17,512 nt of DNA, from assembly GCA_018648985.1 (NCBI GenBank), contig JABGOT010000106.1, forward strand, positions 1 through 17,512. The letters are read 5' to 3'. The notes under the pieces are model-generated. The model made no database searches, was not told the origin of the DNA, and was given only the letters and a program-made list of their open reading frames with translations. A program made the position numbers and the translations under genes. This stretch comes from Candidatus Ruthturnera sp. GTDB taxonomy: Bacteria > Pseudomonadota > Gammaproteobacteria > PS1 > Pseudothioglobaceae. Below, piece by piece: positions 1 to 7,361 of the stretch; within the stretch, counting starts at the first letter, position 1, and every line of letters starts with the position of its first letter.

Positions 1-1106
1 AGGTCGATATCATCAATCTTAGCTGAGAGTTTGTAAGCGTAATAATAACGCAAGCATTCAGGGTTAAGGCTCTCTAAATAGGTTCTGGCTTGGATGAATG
101 TGCCACGAGATTTACTCATCTTTTGGCCGTTAACGGTTAAAAAGCCATGAGCAAAAATAGCGTTTGGTGTACGGTAATCAGCACCCATTAACATTGCCGG
201 CCAAAATAGCGCATGGAAATAAACGATGTCTTTACCGATAAAATGATACAACTCAGTGTCAGAGTTTTTATTAAAGTATTCGTTAAAATCTAAGCCTTGT
301 GTATCACACAGTTTTTTAAAGCTAGCCATGTAGCCAATGGGTGCATCGAGCCATACATAAAAGTATTTGTTTTCTACACCGGGAATTTGAAAACCAAAAT
401 ATGGCGCATCGCGAGAAATATCCCATTGCTTCAAGCCTTGCTCAAACCACTCGGCAAGCTTATTGCTGATTTCAGCTTGTAAGTGCCCTGCTTCCGTCCA
501 ATCCTTAAGTTGGGATTCAAACTGCGGTAAATCAAAGAAATAGTGCTCAGAATCTTTGGTGATTGGTGTTGCACCTGATACTGCAGATTTTGCATTCTTA
601 AGTTCGGTTGGAGAATAAGTAGCGCCACAGACTTCACAGTTGTCACCATATTGATCCTGTGCGCCACACTTAGGGCAATCGCCTTTGATGAAACGATCAG
701 GCAAAAACATTTGTTTTTCAGGGTCGAATGCTTGGGAAATTGTACGGGTCTTAATAAAGCCTTTGTCGTTCAGCTTGTTGTAAATACCAGCAGAGATTTC
801 TTTATTCTCATCAGAGTGAGTTGAATGGTACTGGCTAAAGCCAATCGCAAAATCTTTAAAATCCGCTTGATGGCGCTCGCTTACACCTGCAATAAGCTCT
901 TCAGGGGTGATACCAAGCTCATTGGCTTTAAGCATAATGGGTGTACCATGCGCATCGTCTGCACATACGTAATGGCATTCATTGCCCATCATTTTTTGAA
1001 AGCGTACCCAAATATCTGTTTGGATATATTCCAATAAATGCCCTAAATGGATCTCACCATTGGCATAAGGAAGTGCGGATGTAACTAGGATTTTTCGTTG
1101 TGACAT
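1..1106 (-). CDS. metG: Methionyl-tRNA synthetase, N-terminal 368 residues (3' end outside window)
   Basis: Charges tRNA-Met with methionine in the cytosol, in two steps using ATP. Translating the minus strand from the ATG at 1106-1104 gives an open frame running off the left edge. Visible motifs are the class I HIGH signature as HLGH (about residues 22-25, following LPYANGEI) and the KMSKS loop at 122-108. Two zinc-knuckle pairs (C144/C147 and C157/C160) sit between them, almost at the E. coli MetRS positions (145/148/158/161). The catalytic domain is therefore nearly complete; the anticodon-binding domain and any C-terminal dimerisation domain lie beyond the edge. The gene diverges from mrp with a 93-base gap, an arrangement I recall from other gammaproteobacteria. 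No convincing Shine-Dalgarno sequence precedes the ATG. Confidence 0.96.
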   Translation of the reverse strand, partial: MSQRKILVTSALPYANGEIHLGHLLEYIQTDIWVRFQKMMGNECHYVCADDAHGTPIMLKANELGITPEELIAGVSERHQADFKDFAIGFSQYHSTHSDENKEISAGIYNKLNDKGFIKTRTISQAFDPEKQMFLPDRFIKGDCPKCGAQDQYGDNCEVCGATYSPTELKNAKSAVSGATPITKDSEHYFFDLPQFESQLKDWTEAGHLQAEISNKLAEWFEQGLKQWDISRDAPYFGFQIPGVENKYFYVWLDAPIGYMASFKKLCDTQGLDFNEYFNKNSDTELYHFIGKDIVYFHALFWPAMLMGADYRTPNAIFAHGFLTVNGQKMSKSRGTFIQARTYLESLNPECLRYYYAYKLSAKIDDID

Positions 1107-1116
1107 AAGGGTGTGC

Positions 1117-1162
1117 TAATAGGCCTATTAATATTATGGATTGCTTATAATCGTTATACGAT
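1117..1162. promoter_or_regulatory. metG-mrp divergent intergenic region with two short palindromes
   Basis: This is the core of the 93-base gap between the divergent metG and mrp starts. It holds a perfect 14-bp palindrome, TAATAGGCCTATTA (1117-1130), and a hyphenated one, ATCGT-TAT-ACGAT (1150-1162). A TATAAT hexamer on the plus strand at 1146-1151 could be a -10 for mrp, but I find no fitting -35. Both genes must be transcribed from here, so promoters exist, yet their exact positions are uncertain. The palindromes could be protein-binding sites; the first has no loop and is unlikely to form an RNA hairpin by itself. Confidence 0.3.
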
Positions 1163-1199
1163 AAAATAGCATCATTTTACTTAATTGGATGTATAACAA

Positions 1200-2282
1200 A
1201 TGGCAGATTTAACCCAAGATCAAATCGAGAATATTCTTGAAACCGTTGTTGATATTTACACTGAACAAGATTTAGTTGCTTCACATGTGGTGGATAGTAT
1301 AGACATTGATGGTGACAAAGTAGTTGTTAATATTGTACTTGGCTACCCTGCTGCTAGTTACCACAAAACATTGTCAGATGCTATTACTCAAGCATTATCA
1401 AACGCTGGCATTAATAATTCAACGGTTAATATCGAGACTAAGATTGCAACTTACTCAACCCAAAAAGGCGTTGATATACTGCCAGAAGTTAAAAATATTA
1501 TTGCTGTTGCCTCAGGTAAAGGTGGTGTTGGTAAATCAACCACTGCGGTTAACCTAGCACTTGCACTACAAGCTGAAGGCGCTAAGGTTGCTATTTTAGA
1601 TGCTGATATTTATGGCCCATCTCAACCAAGAATGTTGGGTGTTTCTACACTTAAGCCTGATCAAACAGGTGAAGGAAAATTATTACCTATCTTGGGTCAT
1701 GGCATGCAGAGCATGTCAATCGGCTATTTGGTAGATGAAGAATCTCCAATGATCTGGCGTGGCCCTATGGTAACGCAAGCGTTAGAGCAAATGCTGCGTG
1801 ATACTTTATGGCGTGGCGTTGACTACATGATTATCGACTTACCACCAGGCACTGGTGATACGCAACTAACACTGTCTCAAAAAATTCCAGTGAGTGGCTC
1901 TGTGATTGTGACAACGCCACAAGACATTGCGTTACTTGATGCTAAGAAAGGCTTGGCTATGTTTGAAAAAGTTAATATTCCTATTCTTGGTATTGTTGAG
2001 AATATGTCATTACACATTTGCTCAAACTGTGGCCATGAAGAGGCTATCTTTGGCGTTGGTGGTGGCGAGCAAATGGCTAAAGATGCGAATGTTAACTTCT
2101 TAGGTGCGCTACCACTAGAGATGGAAATTCGTACTGACGTAGACGAAGGCGTACCAACAGTTGCAAAAGATCCAGAAGGTCGAGTGGCTGAAATCTACAA
2201 AGAAATTGCCAGAAAAGTTTCTGCTAAATTAACACAGCAAGACAAAGCCCTAGGTGCATTCCCAAGTATTACGATTGAATAA
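1200..2282 (+). CDS. apbC: Mrp/ApbC family iron-sulfur cluster carrier ATPase
   Basis: A P-loop NTPase of the Mrp/ApbC/Nbp35 family that binds and transfers Fe-S clusters in the cytosol; bacterial homologues support maturation of Fe-S enzymes. The 360-residue protein has an N-terminal MIP18/DUF59-type domain (about residues 5-85), then the MinD/Mrp ATPase domain. This carries a deviant Walker A motif, GKGGVGKST (106-114), a DADIYGPSQP segment (134-142), a Walker B region, IIDLPPGTGD (211-220), and the family CxxC, C274-S-N-C277, expected to hold a bridging 4Fe-4S cluster at a dimer interface. The ATG at 1200 fits the normal family start; only a weak GGA precedes it. It diverges from metG and is followed by a separate promoter. 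It lies about 3 kb from the isc operon, which it complements functionally, but is not part of it. Confidence 0.95.
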   Translation: MADLTQDQIENILETVVDIYTEQDLVASHVVDSIDIDGDKVVVNIVLGYPAASYHKTLSDAITQALSNAGINNSTVNIETKIATYSTQKGVDILPEVKNIIAVASGKGGVGKSTTAVNLALALQAEGAKVAILDADIYGPSQPRMLGVSTLKPDQTGEGKLLPILGHGMQSMSIGYLVDEESPMIWRGPMVTQALEQMLRDTLWRGVDYMIIDLPPGTGDTQLTLSQKIPVSGSVIVTTPQDIALLDAKKGLAMFEKVNIPILGIVENMSLHICSNCGHEEAIFGVGGGEQMAKDANVNFLGALPLEMEIRTDVDEGVPTVAKDPEGRVAEIYKEIARKVSAKLTQQDKALGAFPSITIE

Positions 2283-2323
2283 ACTTTTTTAAGTTAAAAC
2301 AATATAAGCGCTCACTTATTCGT

Positions 2324-2352
2324 TTGACTCTCTTGCGTTAGGGCGCTATTAT
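2324..2352 (+). promoter_or_regulatory. Sigma70-like promoter of the cytochrome operon
   Basis: TTGACT at 2324-2329 and TATTAT at 2347-2352 are separated by exactly 17 bases, each differing from consensus by one base. The predicted transcription start is near 2359, leaving a leader of about 31 bases with a strong purine-rich ribosome site (AAGGGGAGAGAGG, 2377-2389) directly before the cytochrome start. Together these suggest high, possibly constitutive, expression. No operator-like palindrome overlaps the hexamers; a weak inverted repeat (ATAAG...CTTAT) lies upstream around 2305-2320. Between mrp and this promoter there is no convincing GC-rich terminator, so read-through from mrp is possible. 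Confidence 0.7.
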
Positions 2353-2389
2353 AGTACTCTTGTAATGCTAAATTCTAAGGGGAGAGAGG

Positions 2390-3052
2390 ATGTCATTCAA
2401 TCAAAAATATTGGGTTGTTGGGCTAGTATATTTTGCGTTAAATTTTTCTGTTAATGCGCAAGGTGATGCCGAAATAGGTAAATTAAAAACTATGGCTTGC
2501 ATGGGTTGTCATGGCCCTACTGGTAATAGTTTTTTGCCGATGTTTCCTAGCCTTGCTGGCCAGCCCGCCGGCTATATTGCCAAACAAATTCAAGATTTTA
2601 AAGAGGCTGATCGTCGCAACGCTACAATGACAAGTATTGCGCTAGGTATTAACGAAGCTGATACACAGCATATTGGTGCTTTTTACGAATCACAAATCAA
2701 AACCCCGATTGTTAAAAATATCACTCATCTGAAAACCGATGCTGAAAAAACAGCGCTACTAACTTTAGGTAAAAAACTTTACGATAACGGTAATGCAGAT
2801 ACAGGACAAGCCGCTTGTTTTGTTTGCCATGGGAAAAATGGCGACGCCTTGGTAGAGCTTAATGTGCCAAATTTAGCCAATCAACCCCCTCAATACCTTA
2901 TCTCCACACTAAACGAATTTAAAAATAGAAAGCGCACCAACGATGGTGAAAGAGTTATGCGTCGGATTATTGACACCATGAGTAGCGAACAAATCGAAGC
3001 AGTGGCTTATTATTCAAGCTACTTAGTGCCTACCCTAGAGGAGAAAAAATAA
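2390..3052 (+). CDS. Diheme cytochrome c4-like electron carrier, exported
   Basis: A periplasmic c-type cytochrome of 220 residues. A signal peptide is visible (residues 1-23, hydrophobic, ending VNA before QGDAEIG). Two class I cytochrome c domains in tandem each carry one CXXCH haem site: C37-M-G-C40-H41 and C143-F-V-C146-H147. Likely distal methionine ligands are M80 in the first domain and M197 (or M190) in the second. Size, tandem layout and the segments SLAGQPAGYIAKQ and NLANQPPQYL match cytochrome c4, which typically passes electrons from membrane donors to terminal oxidases such as cbb3; that role is inferred here. The start follows a strong ribosome site. The stop overlaps the next gene's ATG by one base (TAATG at 3050-3054), so it is probably translated together with the pentaheme cytochrome, a likely redox partner. 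Confidence 0.9.
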   Translation: MSFNQKYWVVGLVYFALNFSVNAQGDAEIGKLKTMACMGCHGPTGNSFLPMFPSLAGQPAGYIAKQIQDFKEADRRNATMTSIALGINEADTQHIGAFYESQIKTPIVKNITHLKTDAEKTALLTLGKKLYDNGNADTGQAACFVCHGKNGDALVELNVPNLANQPPQYLISTLNEFKNRKRTNDGERVMRRIIDTMSSEQIEAVAYYSSYLVPTLEEKK

Positions 3053-4584
3053 TGAAAAAAATTATCTCAATTTTATTTACTATTGCGATTATCTCTATTG
3101 CCTTTAATAAATTGCAAGCTGCTTCTGTTGGCATTAATCAAAATGCAGCTGGATTTGATATTAAACCAACACCTGAGCGCCCTTTCCCACCCTCAATGTT
3201 ACGCACCAAAAATAATCACAAAGCCACACTAGATAGTTTTGAAAACCCTGAAACCTGTGCAGGCTGCCATCCAAAACAGTATGAAGGCTGGCGCGGATCA
3301 ATGCACTCGAATTCATGGAATGATCCAATTTTCCAAGCAGAATTTAAAAAAGGCTTAAAAGCAACTGATGGCAAGATTTTTAATCTTTGTGCGGGCTGTC
3401 ACTCCCCTATTGGCGTATTAACAGGAACCGTTAGTTGGGATAAGAAAACTAATGAATTCAGCGTGTCTGAAAAAGGTGCGCGTGGTGTAACCTGTGATGT
3501 GTGCCATAGTATTTCTGGTGCAGTACCTCTGGAAGATACAATCACTTCAGAGCATGGTAATGGATCACATATTATTGATACCGAAACTCATATTAAATAC
3601 GGCCCTTTAAAAAATTCAAAATCACCTTATCACGAAACACAATATTCAGAGTTACACACCAAGGCAAACCTGTGCGCCAGCTGTCACAATATCATCCACC
3701 CTGTGAATGGTACCGGCATTGAAAGAACTTATGACGAATGGCGTTTTTCACCTTATGCGCAAAATGAAATCGTCTGTCAAGACTGTCATATGAATTCCGT
3801 TGAAGTGGCGATTCAAATTGCTAAGACGCTTAAGCGCCCGGAGACTTTTACCAATAAAAAAGTTAGGCTTAGTGGAAAGGCTTCAACACTTGGCACAGAA
3901 GAACACAGCATTGTACACTCTCATGAGTTTGTCGGCGGCAATGCGATTATTTCTGCGATTATGTCACCTAAAAATCTTCGTAAGCGTCAACATGCAGAAA
4001 TCGCAAAAAAACGTTTACAAAATGCAACCGAATTGTCTGTTGATTTAAGTCAAAGAGATGATGGATTATTTGAATTAAAGGTTGATGTTTATAACGTTGG
4101 TGCTGGCCATAATCTACCAACTTCTTTAACGCAAGTGCGCCATATATGGATTGAAGCAACCATTACAGATAAGAACAATAATGTCTTATTTGAAACTGGA
4201 AAACTTGATAATCACCATGATTTTGATGAAGATAAAACAGTGGTATTTAAAACTTGGGCAGTAGATGCCGAAGGCAACGACACGCATGACCCTTGGGCAA
4301 TCAATCATATTGTTAGAGACACTACTATTCCACCAAAAGGGCACAGTAAGCATGATTTTATCTTTAACAATAAAGACAATTCTGCTCAGCTTAATGTGGA
4401 TGTAAAGCTTAACTATAGGTCTGCATCGCAGCATATTGCTGAAGATTTACTGGGTCATGATGCGCCAACGATACCAACGATTAACATGAATCACTTTTTT
4501 AAATCTTTCTCTAATATCAATGGAAGTTGGAAAGAGTTAGAGCAAAGCTACAACTCTCTTGAGGCAGATATTGAAAATAATTAA
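3052..4584 (+). CDS. Secreted pentaheme c-type cytochrome, cytochrome c554-like, with C-terminal beta-rich domain
   Basis: A 510-residue exported multihaem cytochrome. The signal peptide covers about residues 1-23 (MKKII..., ending LQA). Five CXXCH sites lie in the N-terminal half: C69-C72-H73, C113-C116-H117, C148-C151-H152, C208-C211-H212 and C242-C245-H246. The first continues as CHPKQYEGWRGSMHS, the pattern seen at the start of cytochrome c554/c-prime family domains. From about residue 330 the protein has no haem sites and appears beta-rich, with a GHNLPT motif at 352-357 of a kind I recall from C-terminal domains of other multihaem cytochromes. No transmembrane segment is seen after the signal peptide, so it should be periplasmic. 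It is coupled to the c4-like gene by TAATG and to the next gene the same way. Substrate unknown: an electron-transfer hub or an oxidoreductase of nitrogen or sulfur compounds are both possible. Confidence 0.88.
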   Translation: MKKIISILFTIAIISIAFNKLQAASVGINQNAAGFDIKPTPERPFPPSMLRTKNNHKATLDSFENPETCAGCHPKQYEGWRGSMHSNSWNDPIFQAEFKKGLKATDGKIFNLCAGCHSPIGVLTGTVSWDKKTNEFSVSEKGARGVTCDVCHSISGAVPLEDTITSEHGNGSHIIDTETHIKYGPLKNSKSPYHETQYSELHTKANLCASCHNIIHPVNGTGIERTYDEWRFSPYAQNEIVCQDCHMNSVEVAIQIAKTLKRPETFTNKKVRLSGKASTLGTEEHSIVHSHEFVGGNAIISAIMSPKNLRKRQHAEIAKKRLQNATELSVDLSQRDDGLFELKVDVYNVGAGHNLPTSLTQVRHIWIEATITDKNNNVLFETGKLDNHHDFDEDKTVVFKTWAVDAEGNDTHDPWAINHIVRDTTIPPKGHSKHDFIFNNKDNSAQLNVDVKLNYRSASQHIAEDLLGHDAPTIPTINMNHFFKSFSNINGSWKELEQSYNSLEADIENN

Positions 4585-5009
4585 TGTCTGATTATTTTGA
4601 TAAATTTCAAGGGCGCTTCATTGGCATCATGCAATGGGATGATTGCCACGCCTTATTACAAAAACTGATCAATCAGCCGAATGATTGGTACTTGTACGAT
4701 ACGTTATCAACAGCCCCTACAGAAACCATTGATACTGATGGTTTTATCAATCAGATTAAGGAAATTAAGGAAATTTTAACCAGCGAACATCAAGAGCGTT
4801 ATTGTGGCATTGTTTATACCGATGACCTGGATAATCCAGGTTTTGTAAAGATCTTCCACCCAAAAAACTTAGGCAAGTCTTGTGGTAGTAGCGAGCACCC
4901 ACCGATACCGCAATGGCTATTGTCCAAAACTAAGCCAGAAGATGTGGTCGCAAAATTTGGACCACCGGAAGAAGAAAAATGCTTTATCTCTAAGTTTTTA
5001 AAACTTTAA
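4584..5009 (+). CDS. Conserved-looking protein of unknown function, third gene of the cytochrome operon
   Basis: A 141-residue protein that I cannot assign to a characterised family. It has no signal peptide, membrane segment or CXXCH site, so it should remain in the cytosol although its two operon partners are exported. It is acidic, with an aromatic N-terminal part (YFDKFQGRFIGIMQWDD), a helical middle with an IKEIKEI repeat (about 58-64), and a segment KIFHPKNLGKSCGSS (89-103) that looks like a conserved core. Cysteines are at 21, 74, 100 and 133 and form no CxxC. Its ATG overlaps the pentaheme stop (TAATG at 4582-4586), the same junction as between the two cytochromes, which argues strongly that it is a real, cotranslated gene. 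I have a vague memory of similar proteins in sulfur-oxidising gammaproteobacteria but no function. A role in assembly or regulation of the cytochromes is speculation. Confidence 0.8.
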   Translation: MSDYFDKFQGRFIGIMQWDDCHALLQKLINQPNDWYLYDTLSTAPTETIDTDGFINQIKEIKEILTSEHQERYCGIVYTDDLDNPGFVKIFHPKNLGKSCGSSEHPPIPQWLLSKTKPEDVVAKFGPPEEEKCFISKFLKL

Positions 5010-5042
5010 AAAGTTTTTCGTTAAGTAGACGTTTTTAGTTCT

Positions 5043-5167
5043 TTAGGTGAAGAATTTTTTCATTGTGTGAGGCGGATTTAAAAAAATCCGATTGAGTTTA
5101 CAAATAAGTAAATGACTGAGGATTTTTTTAAATCCAACAAAGCACAATGTAAAAATTCAAAGCCTAA
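5043..5167. repeat. Large imperfect inverted repeat between convergent operons; possible bidirectional terminator or MITE-like element
   Basis: The left arm (about 5052-5089) and right arm (about 5120-5158) are inverted copies. Both contain GAATTTTT, CATTGTG and GGATTTAAAAAAATCC, read on opposite strands, with a short unmatched patch of 6-7 bases and about 30 bases between the arms. A further TTAGG/CCTAA match extends the outer ends to 5043 and 5167, touching the fdx stop codon. Each GGATTTAAAAAAATCC block is itself a short palindrome, so two small hairpins or one long one could form. Runs of seven T occur inside the repeat on both strands (5123-5129 plus; complement of 5080-5086 minus). Its place between convergent gene ends suits a two-way terminator, though no classic GC-rich stem plus U-tract is present. 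No target-site duplication was seen. Confidence 0.6.
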
Positions 5168-5502
5168 TGGTTTTCAGAGACTTGGTTAATTGTATATTTC
5201 GGAATCTCAATAACCAGATCAGTATCACTAACAATCGCCTGGCAAGATAGGCGAGAGTCTGGGTCTAAACCCCAAGCCTTATCCAACAAATCATCTTCAG
5301 TTTCGTCAGATTCTTCAATGTCATCAAAGCCTTCTCTCACATAAATATGGCAGGTCGTACAAGCGTTTGACATCTCACAAGCATGTTCGATTTCAACATC
5401 GTTAGCCAGTAATGCATCGCAAATGCTAATACCGGTTTCAACTTCAATAACGCTGCCTTCTGGGCATAATTCATGATGAGGCAATATAATAATTTGTGGC
5501 AT
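5164..5502 (-). CDS. fdx: Isc-type [2Fe-2S] ferredoxin
   Basis: A cytosolic adrenodoxin-like ferredoxin of 112 residues, last gene of the isc operon. It supplies electrons during Fe-S cluster assembly on IscU and binds IscS in well-studied systems. The four cluster ligands are C42, C48, C51 (in CEMSNACTTC) and C87, the same numbers as in E. coli Fdx. The N-terminal segment MPQIIILPHHELCPEG and an acidic loop (DDIEESDETEDDLLDKAWGLDPDSRL) are typical of the family. It starts 11 bases after the hscA stop. No iscX follows: the 154 bases downstream contain only the inverted repeat. The stop codon lies at the edge of that repeat. Confidence 0.97.
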   Translation of the reverse strand: MPQIIILPHHELCPEGSVIEVETGISICDALLANDVEIEHACEMSNACTTCHIYVREGFDDIEESDETEDDLLDKAWGLDPDSRLSCQAIVSDTDLVIEIPKYTINQVSENH

Positions 5503-5513
5503 AACTCTTCCTT

Positions 5514-7358
5514 TTAAAATTCGTCAACATTGTGGCCTTTCATGGCCTTCATAACCGTGCTGTTCATGCGTAATTCAACAAACTTTTCACTGGTTTTTTC
5601 TAATTGGTCAATGGCAGTTTTAATGACTTTTTCATTGTCATCTCTGGCCACTGCTGCTAGCTGAGATCTGGCTTGCATAATATCATCAAGCATTATCTTG
5701 TCTAGCATGTCTTGGTCTTTAGCAAGCGCTGAATCAATCGCCTCAAGTGTCCTATCAGCATCCACTTGCATTTCATGAAGCTGCCTGGCTTGAATATCAT
5801 CTTTGGCAAACAAAATGGAATCCTTGAGCATTTTTTCCATTTCACCATCGCTAAGACCATACGACGGTTTAATGGTTACGTCGGCCTTTACACCAGAAGT
5901 TTCTTCTGTTGCACTGACGGACAATAAGCCGTCTGCATCTACTTGGAATTCTACGCGAATACGCGCATTACCAGCCACCATTGGCGGAATACCTCTGAGA
6001 TCAAATTTACCCAGCGATCGGCAATCATTAACTAATTCTCGTTCACCTTGTAGTACATGGACACTCATGGCAGTTTGACCATCTTTAAAAGTGGTAAATT
6101 CTTGAGCTCTTACAATCGGGATTGTGGTGTTTCGGTGTACGACTTTTTCTACTAAGCCACCCATGGTTTCTAACCCTAGAGACAAAGGCAATACATCCAA
6201 CAACAACATGTCATCTTTTGATTTATTACCAGCTAAAAGATTTGCCTGAATGGCTGCGCCTTTGGCAACCACCTCGTCTGGGTTAATGCTGCATAAAACT
6301 GGCTTGTCAAACAAATCACCAACCATCGTCCTGACCAATGGCATACGTGTTGAGCCACCCACCATGATCACATCTTTAATATCACTCACTTCAACCTCAG
6401 CGTCTCTAACAGCACGCTTAGTCAATAATAAGGTACGCTTAATCAAAGCCTTAGATAATGACTCAAACTTAGTCTTAGTGATGCGATAAGGCGCTTCTAT
6501 GCAGTCAAATTCAGCATATTCATGACTAGTTAGAGTCTCCTTTGCTGTGCGTGCAAATTGCTTAATTTTTTGCATCTGGGCCGGTGTTAGCTCTCCCAAA
6601 TTTAATGTAACAATACAATCGTCAATAATCAGCTGATCAAAGTCATCACCCCCGAGTGCAGAGTCTCCCCCAGTAGCCAGTACTTTAAACACGCCTTTTT
6701 GAAAGCTTAAGATAGAAATGTCAAACGTACCACCACCCAGGTCATAAATTGCATGAATGCCAGCTTCGCCTGATTCTAAACCATAAGCCACAGCTGCTGC
6801 TGTTGGCTCGTTAAGTAAACGTAATGTATTCAGCCCTGCCAGTGTTGCAGCATCTTTAGTGGCTTGGCGCTGTGCATCATTAAAATAGGCAGGTACGGTA
6901 ATCACTGCACCCACTAAATTACCACCGAGTGATTTCTCAGCGCGCTGTTTAAGTGATGACAAAATACTAGATGAAATCTCAACTGCGCTCAAATCGCCCA
7001 TGGCTGTGTGAAATAAAACATTGTTGCCATTTTCAACCAGTTGATAAGGGCAATTTTTAAAGTTTTTAACTTCGCGATAACCCAAGCCCATAAATCGCTT
7101 AACTGAGACAATGGTGTTAGTGGGATCAGTCTTTGCGTACGGGCAAGCATCGCAACCCACGGTAAGTGTATTGTCTTTACCGCAATGAACAACCGAAGGC
7201 AAAATAGCCTCATTGTTCTCGTCAGTTAGGATGGTGCTAATACCACTCATAACCGAAGCCACTAATGAGTTAGTCGTACCTAAGTCAATGCCGATTGCCA
7301 GTTTGTGTTGGTGTGGCACGCTTGATTGGCCAGGCTCTGATATTTGTAATAATGCCAT
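5514..7358 (-). CDS. hscA: Fe-S assembly Hsp70-type chaperone HscA
   Basis: A specialised Hsp70 ATPase of 614 residues (E. coli HscA is about 616) that binds the LPPVK peptide of IscU and helps release the cluster to acceptors. The nucleotide-binding domain shows GIDLGTTNS (23-31), a DLGGGTFDISIL phosphate loop, GGDSALGGDDFD and the VMVGGSTRMP motif. The substrate-binding domain includes LPLSLGLETMGG and the lid region ends in KGHNVDEF. The N-terminal MALLQISEPGQS matches the usual HscA start. An unusual feature is a cysteine cluster in the nucleotide-binding domain, C59, C69 and C72 (the last two as CxxC), where E. coli HscA has other residues. It lies 3 bases after hscB and 11 before fdx in the isc operon, so coupled translation with hscB is likely. 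Confidence 0.97.
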   Translation of the reverse strand: MALLQISEPGQSSVPHQHKLAIGIDLGTTNSLVASVMSGISTILTDENNEAILPSVVHCGKDNTLTVGCDACPYAKTDPTNTIVSVKRFMGLGYREVKNFKNCPYQLVENGNNVLFHTAMGDLSAVEISSSILSSLKQRAEKSLGGNLVGAVITVPAYFNDAQRQATKDAATLAGLNTLRLLNEPTAAAVAYGLESGEAGIHAIYDLGGGTFDISILSFQKGVFKVLATGGDSALGGDDFDQLIIDDCIVTLNLGELTPAQMQKIKQFARTAKETLTSHEYAEFDCIEAPYRITKTKFESLSKALIKRTLLLTKRAVRDAEVEVSDIKDVIMVGGSTRMPLVRTMVGDLFDKPVLCSINPDEVVAKGAAIQANLLAGNKSKDDMLLLDVLPLSLGLETMGGLVEKVVHRNTTIPIVRAQEFTTFKDGQTAMSVHVLQGERELVNDCRSLGKFDLRGIPPMVAGNARIRVEFQVDADGLLSVSATEETSGVKADVTIKPSYGLSDGEMEKMLKDSILFAKDDIQARQLHEMQVDADRTLEAIDSALAKDQDMLDKIMLDDIMQARSQLAAVARDDNEKVIKTAIDQLEKTSEKFVELRMNSTVMKAMKGHNVDEF

Positions 7359-7361
7359 ATT

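Noticed and set aside
431..667. Open frame of 78 codons on the minus strand inside metG
   Set aside because: It lies in another frame of the real metG coding sequence and has no family features.
2283..2300. AACTT-TTTT-AAGTT after mrp as a terminator
   Set aside because: A five-pair A/T-rich stem without a following U-tract is not convincing.
3800..4434. Short open frames on both strands within the pentaheme cytochrome gene
   Set aside because: They are in alternative frames of a gene supported by signal peptide and five CXXCH motifs; none has a recognisable domain.
5000..5017. AAAACTT-TAAA-AAGTTTT as a terminator of the cytochrome operon
   Set aside because: The stem is only 7 A/T-rich pairs and includes the stop codon of the last gene; too weak to call as a terminator.
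5803..6489. Plus-strand open frames of 79-91 codons opposite hscA
   Set aside because: They run antisense to a highly conserved gene, and their sequences show no domain or start signal.
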